In this document: positions 11,591-23,916 of the stretch, piece by piece
How positions within the stretch are numbered: the first letter of the stretch is position 1
How the letters are laid out: every line of letters begins with the position of its first letter
From: Siphonodentalium dalli
Taxonomy: Eukaryota; Mollusca; Scaphopoda; Gadilida; Siphonodentaliidae
Direction of reading: 5' to 3'
Length of the DNA: 64,000 nucleotides
Assembly (NCBI GenBank): GCA_032622095.1
Contig: CP136063.1
Span: 70,535,980-70,599,979, forward strand
The notes under the pieces: generated by a model
What the model saw: the letters and a program-made list of their open reading frames with translations, nothing else
The model's database searches: none
What the model was told of the DNA's origin: nothing
Made by a program: the position numbers and the translations under genes

Positions 11591-13331
11591 TTCTCGTTGT
11601 ACTTATCAATATATGTTTGTTATCAGAGAATAAACATTATATACATATGGATTCATTTTCGTTGTTACATTCATAACTACAAGTTTCGATTTTATTGAAA
11701 TGCGTGCATTTGATTAGTCGAGAGGCTAGCGCAGGACTGGTGTATCATTGTATAGATGTTGCAGTGGACGAGTCACATCGCATTGTGAAACTTCAAGAAA
11801 AATGGTTGAGTCTAACAGTCGACACACACGACGTCACGGATGGCGCGGAACGGGGATTCCGGTGAAATGGTAGTGAAAAAATAACAGCTCGAAAATGCAA
11901 TGCTATATGTAGAAACATTTGACAAATTTAAGTTTTTGATTATTACATTTATTAAAGGCACGTGAGGCCTTAGTTGTCGAAAATATTCATATTTGTTCCA
12001 ATCACCGTAAACAAAAAAAACAGTAAAACGCATACAGTTTCGTTCATATATACCATGACCATCGCGTAAACAGCATGTTATTATAAAGACCTACTATATT
12101 TTACCTAAGCAAGAGCCTGATTGTGTTACAGAAGACAGCTCAATGCTACTGGCTAATCACACACAAATGGCATAAACGCTCTTTATTAGTTCCATATCAG
12201 GAATTCACCCACAAAGAACGCTCTTTATGTTTACCATCATAACTTTTTATGCTTTTGTTTACATAACAATGGTCAACCATATGACAATAACATACTGTTT
12301 ATGCGATATTTATTATTTGTATACGGACAAAGTCTGTCTACATTTTGATGTTCTTTCTGTTTGTGGCGGTTTTTGACGGTTGGAAATATTTTCACAGGAT
12401 ACCCACCACCAAGGCCAACCGTACCTTTAATTGCTTCTGTTCCTTATGGAGACAGTACTGTACTTTTGATATTGCATTTCAAGCCGTGTTCGTGTTTTGC
12501 AATGCTCGACGGAACGATCAAAACCCGTGCCGCATTTTTTTCAATAGCCAAATTTTCGGAAAAACGTCCTTGACAACGTATTGTTACTGCGAAAACTAAT
12601 GAAGCAGACAGATCAACGGGCTGCTGAACATGGATAATTTTATTGGGAATAAATAATATGCGTTACCAGATTAGAACCCTATTAACATAGGTTCTGCTTC
12701 ATACCAATGGTAATGACACCATGCACCGGAGATAACCAGTCATGAGCCACCGCTTCGGATTCGACTCTCTGTGTGTTGATAATTATTATGACATTTTCGC
12801 GTAATTTTATCTTAATTAGTAGGCAAACAAAAAGTATTTTCTTGATAATTTATAGTTTATTGCAGAAAATTGAATTTGAGATGTATTTATTTTTTGAAAT
12901 TTCGATCGTCGTTGCCAATTTCGGCCAAGTTATGCTCGGCAAATCAACCTGATTCGGAGAACGTCCAACGGAAAATCCTGTTCATTATAAGGAATCAACG
13001 TCGTTTTTCGATTGATCTACGAGCGTATAGAGCGTAACAACATATACTTATGGTATAATTCCGCGAAATAATTGCACTTGTTTGCAGGGTTGTGACTTGG
13101 CCCCAGGGTGTCTAACATGACCAAAATATAAATTATTAAGTTACTCTCTGGCCTATGCTCTTATAAACCGCTGGAGTTCGTTATATAGTAAATGCCATTT
13201 ATTCATAATGGAATTGCAAAGCTGAAGTAAAAACACTGCCCGGAGACTGGAAGAAGCGCACAGCAATCGTATAAAGTGGGACCTGTCTGATAAATGAATG
13301 CACTTTTATCGATGCCGTCTGGTTTGCCATC
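11591..13331. other. Gene-free stretch
   Basis: About 1.7 kb with only short, unrecognisable open frames. I see no domain, splice-consistent reading or repeat structure that I can support. Confidence 0.35.
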
Positions 13332-13645
13332 GAATAACGTATTATAGCTGCATAATATCATATGGGATGTCTGGTCTCATATCCATTCATTGTAGTTATC
13401 TCGTACAGGAATCAGGGAGCTAAATGTGTTCCAGAGTAGGGGAACGAGTGTATCGTAGAATTAAAGAATAGAGGTTAAAGTAACTGAAGAATAACGTACT
13501 ATAGCTGCATTATATCATATGGGATGTCTGCTCCCATATCCATTCATTGTAGTTATCTCGTAAAGGAATCAGGGAGCTAATTGTGTTCCAGAGTCGGGAA
13601 GCGAGTGCACCGTAGAATTATAGAATAGAGGTGAAGGTAACTGAA
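13332..13645 (+). repeat. 157-bp tandem duplication
   Basis: GAATAACGTA.TATAGCTGCAT starts at 13332 and again at 13489. The two 157-bp units run side by side to 13645 with a few differences (for example GTCTGGTCTCAT versus GTCTGCTCCCAT). Confidence 0.85.
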
Positions 13646-14003
13646 GAATGACCGTCATCTGTTACACGTGACACGTTATTAAAGGATGGAATCTTGTTTA
13701 TTTGGTTTGTACATCATATCTAAATAATTTAAACTGGTCAATTAATGGGGGAAATTTACTTATCTAGCTGCTGTAGTTCTTGGTTTTTCCAGGTAAAATT
13801 TGAATGTTGGATAGCCCCGTCGTACCCGTACACTTGTGGATTTATTTTAAAAAGTAAACACATGCATGACCTATGATTTTTTCTTCTTCGTGATCAGCTG
13901 GTGTACATCTGGCTGGAAAAACATCACTGGAGTGGCCTGCAGGTTTCAATTCAGTAATATTTGGCTGAAACGTTAACTCTGTCGTCTATGGGAAACCATT
14001 TAG

Positions 14004-14480
14004 TTAAAGGTACTCAACCCGATAAAACTCCTCTCAATTACTATTTCAATGGCTTCGGGGGTCAAAAATATTTGATTCGAGTCGAGGAAGTCACCCATCA
14101 AAGCTCACATTTGTTAGATATCGATTTTAGAAATCTATTATTTTTCATTATCGGGAATACTATCTGGCCCAGAACTCAGTCAAAATTGCGTTAAAATTAC
14201 CACTTGATTTTAGAGTTATTCATCCTTGTCTGTTTGAATAGATTTGGAGTACACATCCAGAGCAGATTACGGCAGTTATTAGTACTGATCTCGAGAACAT
14301 AACAAATTTGAAAAATCAATATCTAATAACTCTGAGCTTTGTTTGATGGGTTCCTCGACTCGAATCAAATATTTTTTACCCCCAAAGCCAAATAAATAGT
14401 AATATAGGACCCTCTGATCGGATTGTTGTTGTTGGAATCTGTTGAGATGGGGACCCCCTTTACGGGTTGAGTACCTTTAA
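14004..14480. mobile_element. TTAAAGGTAC-family MITE, complete
   Basis: The termini are TTAAAGGTACTCAACCCG and CGGGTTGAGTACCTTTAA. The inverted repeat extends far inward: TATTTGATTCGAGTCGAGGA on the left pairs with TCCTCGACTCGAATCAAATA on the right. The 477-bp element has TTAA at both ends, so the target may be TTAA. It has no coding capacity. Relatives lie at 8778-9010 and 32543-32995. Confidence 0.8.
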
Positions 14481-14561
14481 GTGATTAATACAGCTATCGC
14501 AATGGATGATTCCACAGCCAATCACAGCGGGAGAAGCATAGCGGTTGCTAGGAGACTAGGT

Positions 14562-15464
14562 CATGCCACGAATCTCTACACTGGCTGACGCCCGTAGAGA
14601 TCATATTCCATCACAGGCAATTCTTCAAGGATTGGGCATTTATAAACGGACAATCCGTACCTAAAATGTTCGTTAATTAATGGACAATCCGACCACGCGT
14701 GGCACGCGAGCTTGGGATTGTCCACGAAATGACGACATGTATAGCTAATCCTGCATGTTAGCTTCATATTAATATGAAGGGCAATAACTCTATAAAGAAT
14801 GTTAATTTACTAAATAATGGCGATTTGTAAGAGAAGAAGTGTTTTTGACGAAATAACGGAGATATTTGAAGAAGAGTTTTTTGACAAAAAATAACGGAAA
14901 TATTCGAAGACGTGTTTTAAAGAGGATTATCTATATATGTCGTGATTTAGTGGACAATCCCAAGATCGCGTGCCACGCGTGGTCGGATTGTCCATTAATT
15001 AACGATAATTTTAGGTACGGATTGTCCGTTTATAAGTGGACAATCTTATGCGCTTTAGGTGTTCCATCAGTACAAAACCTGAGAACTTCTTGATGTTCTC
15101 ATCTGTTCTGGAGGGGACCTTATAACATTGAACAAACAAGGCAGGGAGGGACTCTATATCTGTGTTAATACTTGTTCCTCAATAATCTACTTCACATTAT
15201 GGGGTTGTCCCACGTCTAAATTGCATACTTTTCAGTGACTTTTGTGAGCTAATATCGCAATAAATATTTATTAATTACCCGAGATAAATTCCATAATTGT
15301 AAGCGACACACAGCAAAATCGCTCACAAAGTCATTTAAATCGGGCAATTTCGAGTTGGGAAGTACATTATTAAGGAACAGGTAATAAAATATATATTTCC
15401 CCGCGTTAGTGTTTCAACTTTATAACGTTCTCTCTCAAACCTTCAGCCAGAGCAGAGATTCATG
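14562..15464. repeat. Dispersed repeat family A, uninterrupted copy
   Basis: The outer ends CATGCCACGAATCTCTAC and GCAGAGATTCATGAC are imperfect inverted repeats. The interior includes a 110-bp inverted repeat pair (about 14640-14735 and 14935-15045, GGACAATCCGACCACGCGTG and its complement). The right half (15190-15460: GGGGTTGTCCCACGTC, ATTACCCGAGATAAATTCC, CGGGCAATTTCGAGTTGGG) matches the pieces at 39985-40140 and 56914-57071, which are separated by two later insertions. This copy therefore gives the pre-insertion structure of that locus. Confidence 0.7.
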
Positions 15465-15592
15465 ACATTTTGTCTTTGATCTATCAGGAGACAACCGTTT
15501 ACTCAAACACGTTACTTGATTTACAACCTGTGCTTATGCAGGTTTTCATAAACACGAACATACCTTATTATCGTCTTTAAATGTGAAACATT

Positions 15593-16040
15593 CAATGAAT
15601 GTCACACATCACGAAAGTATCGACTTGTTATAGTCATGCATGGATACATTTAAAGACCCATTTAATTTTTGAGTAACCAATTATTTTTTATAGTGCCCTG
15701 ATATACGGTTTTAATAACAATCTATGATATAAATATCATTATAATACTATAATTCGTCACCATTTGGAACGTCTATGTCTCAGAAGGTGCCCATATAGTA
15801 ATAGAAAATAGCTGAAATCATAGAAACATTTTCCCCATTAATCTCCCAGAAATCAACTGAACATAATTCAAACTAAGATATAGAGTTATTACACAATGTT
15901 TTGAAGCTTCCTCTTTCAAATAGTATATAATATAGCATATATGTTATATAATGTGATCTGGGGGTTAGAAAATTAAGTGGGCCTTTAATGAATGTCACAC
16001 AACACGAAAGGAATTGTTATAGTCATGCATGGAAACATTT
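15593..16040 (+). mobile_element. MITE family G with flanking direct repeats
   Basis: The element at 15651-15989 has ends TTAAAGACCCATTTAATTTT and AAAATTAAGTGGGCCTTTAA. It is flanked by roughly 50-bp direct copies of a segment containing AATGAATGTCACACA.CACG and TTATAGTCATGCATGGA. These direct repeats are too long for a target duplication and suggest an older tandem duplication into which the MITE inserted. Confidence 0.6.
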
Positions 16041-16091
16041 CCAACATCATATAGTAAATCACATGTTCAGTATATAGAGGATATGAAATGA

Positions 16092-16212
16092 GTGTTTCTC
16101 TCATATGATATTTATGAAACGAGTCTAAGAATTTTCAGTTTTCTCGAGCCTCCGGCGAGAGAAAACTTGAAAATTCGTGACGAGTTTCATAAATATCATA
16201 TGAGAGAAACAC
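16092..16212. repeat. Long-stem hairpin (about 58-bp arms)
   Basis: GTGTTTCTCTCATATGATAT and TTATGAAAC are mirrored by GTTTCATAAATATCATATGA and GAGAGAAACAC around a centre near CCTCCGGCG. Pairing through both arms is almost complete. Further fragments of the same stem (TCATATGATAAATTACGA) occur near 16715-16735, so a larger foldback element may span about 16040-16740. Confidence 0.75.
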
Positions 16213-16739
16213 GAATTACATATTCTATTTATCATATGACACCTATAAATTGATTATGATGTCCAAAACGCACACAAATCACTAAATAGCTATATGACAT
16301 CGGCAGCAAAAGGTTAATGTGACGTCACTTCATTGCACCGGAAGCCCAATTACACCCGGTGAACTAGCAGAAATAATATGCACGCGAAGATATAGTGCGC
16401 TATTCTGTTCTCAGTTTGTGACATTATATCGTATGTTTATTAGATAAATACGAATTACATATTCTATTTATCGTATAACAATGTCCAAAACTATATATTT
16501 CAAGATTATAATTGCGAGAATTTCGGCATCGCGTTGATTGACGCGCACGAATTTGACCTGCATTTAGTTAGAGATGCGCACGGTCCAGACTGCCATTCAG
16601 CCAATCAGAACACACTTTTTGTCAACAAACCAATCAAATTATCGGAAGGTGATATGAACTAGTAGTTCATATGAAATTGATTTATGACATACTTTCCAAC
16701 GTAAATAATGATTGAGTCATATGATAAATTACGATTAGA

Positions 16740-17577
16740 CAACAAACACATTGTTTCAAATAGCCAATTTAACGCTGAAAGTTTGCACTGCTATATGCAA
16801 GTTATTGTGAAGAAGTATGACATAAGAGTTTTCAATGCAGCAAACGACCGGCCCAGTCGCTGATTAGTAGAATATATCTGCTAACAAGTGTTTGATTGAC
16901 AGCTGTGAAAAGGTCAAATGATGCAATTCCATGACACCACGTTTTATTCCTTTAGCCTAAATTAATTTAGATGCAAACACACTGTGCATCTAATGCCAGT
17001 TTAATAATATATACGGTTCGCAATTTAACGAGAATTTTAAAATAAGTAGAAACTATGGAGTTTCTGCTTTGAGGTTGGATGCTAGCGACGTGTGGTGGCC
17101 ATTACTACCGTTCAGAACCCTTCACCACTTTTCACCGATAGCCATTCAACTTAAGATTCGTACACGATTAGTGACTAACGGTGTATCCGGGAGCATATTA
17201 ATTGATATGTTGAACGAACTAAGACCTGGATATTTACAGTTGGTATACGAAGTACGTCTTAGATGTACTCATACCGCCCAAAGGTGGCGTTACCGGGCTT
17301 GATTGCCGTCCACTATGTCTTGACAAAGGTCGCAAAGGACAGCCGAAAGTTAGTACATATTTCAACATTATATTTTGGGTGATTATGCATGGGCGTTACT
17401 TGTCAAATGCATTGGGATTATTTCTGAATGTACTATTGAGTCCAAAAGAATGCTATGGTTTAGAACTATGCCATTACCTGATAATTTGGAAGAAATTATG
17501 TCTGTATGTACACCTGGGTTGCACTGGAGTCGTTCGACTGCATCTGAACGTTTTCACCCTGATAGTAAAACACATTT
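16740..17577. other. Gene-free stretch
   Basis: Short open frames at 17069-17302 and 17375-17618 have no recognisable domain and no splice-consistent extension. The second runs into the minisatellite. I do not call a gene. Confidence 0.35.
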
Positions 17578-17997
17578 ATTACCGCACGTATGATGACGTA
17601 TTACCGCACGTAAGATGACGTATTACCGCACGTATGATGACGTATTACCGCACGTATGTATCACCACACGTATGATGACGTATTACCGCACGTATGATGA
17701 CGTATTTCTGCACGTATGATGACGTATTACCGCACGTATGATGACGTATTACCGTACGTATGATGACGTATTACCGCACGTATGATGACGTATTACCGCA
17801 CGTATGTATTACCGCACGTATGATGACGTATTACCGCACGTATGATGACGTTTACCGCGCGTATGATGACGTATTACCGCACGTATGATGACGTATTACC
17901 GCACGTATGATGACGTATTACCGCACGTATGATGACGTATTACCGCACGTATAGTGACGTATTACCGCACGTATGGTGACGTATTACCGCACGTATG
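17578..17997 (+). repeat. 22-bp minisatellite (TATTACCGCACGTATGATGACG)
   Basis: About 19 units of TTACCGCACGTATGATGACG plus TA, with a few shortened units (CCGCACGTATGTATTACCG) and point variants (TTTCTGCACG, CCGTACG, ATAGTGACG). Each unit holds TGACGTA, a CRE/ATF half-site-like sequence, and CACGTA. The array could bind bZIP or bHLH factors many times over, but that is inference. Confidence 0.9.
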
Positions 17998-18077
17998 ACG
18001 AAACGCGTCCAAGCTTTTGTTCTGCCTGCTTAACCCGTTCTATTGCAAATTGATTCTCCCAGTCAGTTTTGCTGAAT

Positions 18078-18559
18078 GGGTCATTGTCACAAGGCATCGA
18101 ACACATTCGTAGCCAGCTTTTTAAATCGATCACATATGTAGCCAGCTTTTCTATGGCGATCACATTCGTAGCCAGCTTTTCATATTCAGGCGGGCCTCAA
18201 CGAACACGATCAGGTTAATCTCATTTTTCTGAGTTGATGGATGAACAACAACAACTTGAATTTTGTTTTGATATTAGTTCATCTAATGACATGAGGACAG
18301 GCTGAGGTTTCCGATCAATGTCGTTGGAATGCTCGAATTACCGGTATATTCCAATATAAGTTGATAAACGAAGTCAGTTTTGGAGCATGACGTCGACATT
18401 TCAGTCACGAACGTGATGACGTCATATTTCGCGCCATATAAAGCATGGGATTAGAAAAGCTGGCTACGAATGTGATCGCCTGTGAAAAAAGCTGGCTACA
18501 TTTGTGATCCATTCAAATAGCTGGCTATGAATGTGACCCTAGCCTTGTGACAATGACCC
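18078..18559. mobile_element. Foldback element with GTAGCCAGCTTTT subrepeats
   Basis: GGGTCATTGTCACAAGGC (18078-18095) pairs with GCCTTGTGACAATGACCC (18542-18559). Inside, three direct copies of CACATTCGTAGCCAGCTTTT (18101-18180) face three inverted copies (18456-18535). The middle has CGTGATGACGTCATATTTCG. No protein is encoded. Confidence 0.75.
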
Positions 18560-19170
18560 CATCGGCGTCAGTTTTGAGATATGTATGGATTAACTGTTGG
18601 GGCCAACCTACAGCGGGGCGGGGAATATGGGATCTGCCAAACGATGAAACCGCCGAAACCGCGGAAAGTGACAAAATGTCCAGACGCGCATGCACATATA
18701 CAGTAATGCCCAAAGTAATTGACCACTTAACCACAGCAGAATTATGGGTAATGGCATTACTGTATGGTCATGCGAGCCAATCGCCTAAATATCGTTTCAT
18801 TATCGCGCTTCCGGTGGTTCTGTCGTTTTATTTTTTCGCCCCACGGAAAGCGAAATAATCAAACGAGATCTCGTTTCATTTTGGCGCTTTTGGTTGTTTT
18901 TTCGCCCCAACTGGAACTTGCCAATAAGCCTGATAAAGTTTATTAATATGTGGTTACCATTGGTGCGCCCACATCTCTAACTATATACGTTCCTGTTGCT
19001 ATTTTAGTCGAGTTTTGATAGAACTGTCGGTCAGACAATTGTCGGTGATCATTTATACTCAATAACTCTTTCATGGCGGTTTCATGCGCTTGTGCAGCAT
19101 GAAAGGTCCTGTCCATTAGGGAGCCGCCCAATTATAAGAGAAAACACTGACCTACAATGTCAAGGTAAAT
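18560..19170. other. Gene-free stretch
   Basis: Open frames at 18547-18858 and 18764-18946 have no recognisable content. TCGTTT.ATT..CGCGCTT and TCGTTTCATTTTGGCGCTT form a short imperfect duplication near 18800-18890. Confidence 0.3.
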
Positions 19171-19177
19171 ATTGTTA

Positions 19178-19255
19178 GGCCAATGCATTCTCTAATATAT
19201 GCGAGGTTCCCTATGGGAGACTCAGATATATAACAGAATGCATTGGCACAGGGTT
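19178..19255. repeat. Hairpin family C, single degenerate unit
   Basis: GGCCAATGCATTCTCTAATA is followed after a short loop by an imperfect complement ending in GAATGCATTGGCACAGGG. It matches one half of the paired-hairpin elements elsewhere in the window. Confidence 0.7.
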
Positions 19256-19639
19256 TTCTCAAAATTTCAGGAAGCTCCAGTCATGGAAGGGTTAATTTTG
19301 TCTACATTCTAGCGGATGGAAGGGTTTCTCATCTTGCATGCGACGGGTAATTTTCGCAATAATGTTATTAGAAACAAACGCTGATTGTTGGCTCACGCAG
19401 ACTGAAACGTTATAGAAATACGGAAGTGGAAAAATAAATAAAAAGGAATATCGACCTTATCATGAAACGGACAGAATCGATTCGTATAGCATCCGAGTCA
19501 ATGAGCTCACTATAAAGGACAACCAATTTCTGAGAATATTAGAATCAATCTGGGACTGATAAGGAGAACAATTGATTTACTGGACAGTTAAGGGAAGTAC
19601 TCCTTCAGTTAATTTGATTGAATATAACCAGCACCATGC

Positions 19640-20190
19640 GTTAGTACGACCATGCAGTGTGAGATTAAAGGAAAGTGGCTCGCGTCAATCTCTACCAGCG
19701 CTCACCAGTCATACTCCCTTTCTGACTCTGTCGCCGACTGGGTACTATTCTGTGGTTTCTATATTTATCGCGGGATTTTCCAGCCAAATGGCGAAAACCG
19801 ATCGCCCTCAAAAGTCAAATTTCCTATATGCTTTGAGAACAATTCCCATACTAAAAACTTAATGACAGAATGGATTATCAAATCGGTAGTTTAGTTAACG
19901 ATTTTCGCTACTAATTTTAGATACTAATGATTTTTGTGTTGATAAAATAATCGGAGAACCAAATCACACCATTTCGCAATATAGTTCTTTGGGACTTTTC
20001 AAACTTAATGTTCGAAATTAAACAAATTTTGTTCGATATTTTGTGTAATGAACAAGGACAGCATGTTGCTCTGAACGCTTAGTATATATCGTAATATCGC
20101 GGAAGTCAACCAAATGAGGGTAAAATGTCGCCTGTATAGCAGCGGTATTACCGAGTCATAAAGGGAGGTAAACCCTGCATGGAATTTGGG
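19640..20190 (+). repeat. Dispersed repeat, copy 1 (paralogue at 22438-22985)
   Basis: Shared text includes CACCAGTCATACT.CCTTTCTGAC, TAATCGGAGAACC.AATCACACC, ATATCGCGGAAGTC.ACCAAATG and GGGAGGTAAACCCTGCATGGA. Reading frames are not preserved between the copies, so this is non-coding repeat DNA. Confidence 0.7.
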
Positions 20191-20461
20191 CTCGCGTAGT
20201 GAACGGATACATTGGCCAGATCACAACATGTATCCCAGTTTCGGCGACACCAGGTCTGGTCAAGTGGTCCTGGGTATTTTTATATGATACTGGTGGCTAC
20301 TGCTGAAATGCTATGATGTTGGTAGGGAATTAAAGAGATGAAGTTAAGAAACATTACCGTTATTTTCTTTAAAATTGTCCTCTGCGCGGATATTTCTGAA
20401 CAAACAGAGGAAAAACCACTATGTGTATAAAACATTCAAAAACATGTATATTATGGAATAT

Positions 20462-20816
20462 TTTAAAGGGGTGCTGTACACTAAATTCGGAAATTTATGG
20501 GACCATCTCCTGTTATACTCAACAGAATATTTGCAACAAATGAATGATTTGATCCACGGATTAGTGCAAAATACACTTGTGTGTTCTATGAACGATGCAA
20601 ACAACATGATTATTATAATGAAAATAAATAAATGGCTGGAGTCATGAATTTATTTTCATTATAATTACCATGCTGTTTGCATCGTTCATTCTGAAGACGA
20701 GTGTATTTTTGCACTAATCCATAGGTCAAATTCATTCATTTGTTGCATATTTTCTGCTGAGTATAAAAGGCGATGGTCCTTAAATGGACGGATTTAGTGT
20801 ACAGTACCCCTTAAAT
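20462..20816. mobile_element. 355-bp palindromic element
   Basis: Two arms of about 170 bp (20462-20630 and 20648-20816) are near-exact reverse complements: TTTAAAGGGGTGCTGTACAC at the left and GTGTACAGTACCCCTTAAA at the right, ATGCAAACA and AATAAATA.AATGG near the centre. The open frames in it come from the palindrome. It is probably a foldback MITE. Confidence 0.85.
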
Positions 20817-21321
20817 AATAGCTGTGTTGAGATGGCTATTCCTGTCGTTTTGCGAACACCATGCAGGACCACCATTATTAAAATAGTGTAAAAATATATA
20901 TTTCAGTATGCTATATACATGTATATAGTGTGTCATACAGACATTGGCATTTGCTTAAATCGCTCGGGGTAGCCAAACACCACATAAATGACAACATCGG
21001 AGAAAAAAAATAACGGTACTTTGCCTTAACAGCATGACTTTGCCCTATACGAGCAGGATATCAATTAAGCAGAATCCACCAGCATCATAGCAAATTATCA
21101 GGACCACTTAACCAGTGGTGGTCACAGTTGTTGGGCTGCGTTATATAGCGATGCACGATGTTCGTCGTTGTAAGACGTTGGGCGGGGCTTTAATTAATGA
21201 GTTAAAACCATTTATGCATACTAAATACTCATTGACGAGTAGTTCCTTGCCATATAGGTCCTTTGTCGAACTTATTATCTGAACAGTAATTTTCCCACCA
21301 ATGAATATATTGAGAATAATG
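20817..21321. other. Gene-free stretch
   Basis: Nothing recognisable on either strand. Confidence 0.3.
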
Positions 21322-21462
21322 AATTAGTTCCGAGAAGTACGTTAAATAATTCACGAGAGGAAAGAGACGTCGGTAAGAAACGAGTGCGCGTTAGCGCACG
21401 AGTATCTTACCTAAACGTCTCTCACCTCGGTGAATTATTTAACGTAATTCTCGGAACTAATT
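21322..21462. repeat. Long-stem hairpin (AATTAGTTCCGAGAA)
   Basis: AATTAGTTCCGAGAA, GTTAAATAATTCAC and AGAGACGT are mirrored by ACGTCTCT, GTGAATTATTTAAC and TTCTCGGAACTAATT. The loop region contains GTGCGCGTTAGCGCAC, a smaller perfect hairpin. Confidence 0.8.
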
Positions 21463-21831
21463 GATTACTCTATTTATTACACTTCTGCATCAATTTGGTT
21501 CGCCAAATATGATTAAAACGCACATAATTAATGCATGGAAGTCGCGATATGGAGAACGACGAACCACCGACATTTCAGTCAAGATCAGCAAGCGACGTAA
21601 CGTAACGAGAAATGACATAATTCACTAGTGACATTACAATTTTTAATTAACGGCGTTTTCAATGTAAATCGCGCATAGGAGTGTATATATATATCGGTTT
21701 GCTCTTGTATTACCTGTTTTTATGCTGGCTCCTGCTTTTATCACATAAATACCATCTAAATTAATAAAAGATCATTCCAATGTATACTGTTATAACTAAA
21801 CAGGAGAATCCATTATGCATGGAAAGAGTTA

Positions 21832-22118
21832 TTAACCCTTTACCCAACAGAAGGGCCCTGTGCCAATGCATTCTCTTATATATGCGAGTCGACCATAGGT
21901 CGCCTCGCATATATAAGAGAATGCATTGGCTTAACACATTACAAATTATAAAATTGTTAAAGAATGTAAGAAAAAATGGTAAAAAGTGTTAAAAAAAGAT
22001 TTTTTTTTAGGCCAATGCATTCTCTTATATATGCGAGGCGACCTATGGTCGACTCGCATATATAAGAGAATGCATTGGCACAGGGTATAACTGTAACCAT
22101 GGAAAGAGTTATTAAGTA
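21832..22118 (+). mobile_element. TTAA-type MITE family B, truncated, with hairpin pair C
   Basis: It begins TTAACCCTTTACCCAACAGAA and holds two family-C hairpins (about 21857-21931 and 22012-22084). The right terminal repeat is missing: after CAGGGTATAACTGTAACC the sequence returns to CATGGAAAGAGTTATTAA, a direct copy of the left flank (21817-21835). A deletion or recombination event probably removed the right end. Confidence 0.65.
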
Positions 22119-22437
22119 CACGAATTATTTTGTTTGTTTTTACATATATACGTACTCAAATACGTGTGTGTCTCAAAACTAACTACTGAATGTCAAGTGT
22201 ATTGTGGTTCGGGCCACCCACTTGTCATGTAGTAAATCAATTAACAGACGCATCGTTCTGTGTTTATTACACTCCACCAGCCCTAGACTCCGTGAAGTAA
22301 AAAAACAGACTGAAAGGTTTATTCAGGGTTTGCTTTGTCATGTGTGATGGTGCTTTTATTTTATAGTTCGTTTTTTTATGGTTGAAGGGAACGTCTTTAG
22401 CGTCGTGTGACGTCATCGGGATACGTGCGGATCATGT

Positions 22438-22985
22438 GTGGCATCAATATCTACCAGAGCGCACCAGTCATACTTCCTTTCTGACTATGTCACCGGCTGG
22501 GTAATGGTACTGGTCTATATTTAGCAAAATAGCCGAAATCCGATCGGTCCAATGTCAAATTTTCTAATTGCTTTGTGAACAATTCCTGCACTAAAACATA
22601 ATGACATAATGGAAAATCAGAGCCGTAGTTTTGTTGACGATTTTCGCAAGCTACTCGTCAAATTAGAACTCTTGTGTTTGTCTTGCCGTGCGAGTTGTGA
22701 CAATGTCGTACACGTGCGTTTAGACTTTTGTGCTGATAAAATAATCGGAGAACCGAATCACACCGTTTCGAAATATAGTCCTTCGGTTTTAGTGGACTTA
22801 AGGTTCAAAATTTACGCAAATTTTATTCGATATTTTGTGTGCTTAACAATGGCAGCATGTTGCTCTATTCGCTTATTATATATCTTAATATCGCGGAAGT
22901 CCACCAAATGTGGGTGAAATGTCGCCGGTAGCAGCAGTCTTACCGAGTCATCAAGGGAGGTAAACCCTGCATGGAGTTTGGTGTG
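22438..22985 (+). repeat. Dispersed repeat, copy 2 (paralogue at 19640-20190)
   Basis: See the shared phrases at the first copy. A plus-strand open frame at 22609-22917 lies within it, but the equivalent frame is not kept in the paralogue, so I do not call it a gene. Confidence 0.7.
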
Positions 22986-23010
22986 GCATGCGGATTTGTA
23001 AATACGATAT

Positions 23011-23457
23011 AAGCCTGTGTTTATGTCATTTGCAGAATAAGGTCCCCAGAGGGTGAATTTTGTGACGCTATCCCACATAGCGGGCTAGCATCACTAAATT
23101 CACCCTCTGGGGACCTCATTCTGCTTAGGGGTCGTCTTCTCTGGAAAGTGTCTTTATTATAAATTTTTATCAAAAATTCTTCACATAGAATCTATTTCTT
23201 TTTTAGTTTAGTTTCTCTATATCCCCAAATTGGCAGACGACACATTGCATAATTAAGGGTCCCAATGGGTGTATCACAATATTCCCCATTTGGAAACTTA
23301 AATCTGAGTCTAGGTCTCCCATAGCAGATGAGGTCATGCAGAATGAGGTCCACAGAGGGTGAATTTGGTGATGCTAGCACGCTATTAGGGATAGCGTCAT
23401 TAAATTCACCCTCTGTGAACCTCATTCTGCAAATGACAGGCACACTACACTCAGGCA
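23011..23457. mobile_element. Foldback MITE with nested hairpins, copy 2
   Basis: Two local palindromes (23034-23124 and 23337-23433) have the pattern CAGAATGAGGTCC, GGGTGAATTT.GTGA, then complement. They are joined by AATCTATTTCTTTTTTAG and TTTCTCTATATCCCCAAATT, as in 8191-8638. The right end keeps TGACAGGCACACTACACTCAGG. The left end is degenerate. Confidence 0.75.
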
Positions 23458-23916
23458 CAGCAAGCATACTGCAATTCTGGTAACACGTGTGCAATAAATA
23501 CTATACTCTTTATAGTCATTTCACTCTTTCTATCTCCATCTACCTACCCAAATAATGTGTATCTATAACATACCCCCTATCTTTTTTAAGGTGGAGGTCA
23601 AGTGACCAATTTGTAATGGTCAATTCCATGCAATTCTCGGCAGCAAAAGTTACAGAGTAGCAAATATTTATGGGCGTGACTTTGTGCGGTATTGAAATCA
23701 ACACACATTTATCTGGCGTGTGGGCTTGGAAAATATTCCATTACAATATGTTGGTTTATTTTTGTTTTACTTTATATTGATTTTTAAAACATAAAACTAG
23801 TTCAACACAAGTGTTGTAATTCCAGAATAATAATCTAAAAAATTAATTTATATAAAAAATTGCCAATATACCCAGCGAGTTAAATGTTATGTCTGTTTAA
23901 TGATATGGCTGCTTTA

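Noticed and set aside
17069-17302. 77-residue frame as a retroelement fragment
   Set aside because: The wording of the peptide (LLPFRTLHHFSPIAIQ) gave no family match and the flanks show no reverse transcriptase motifs.
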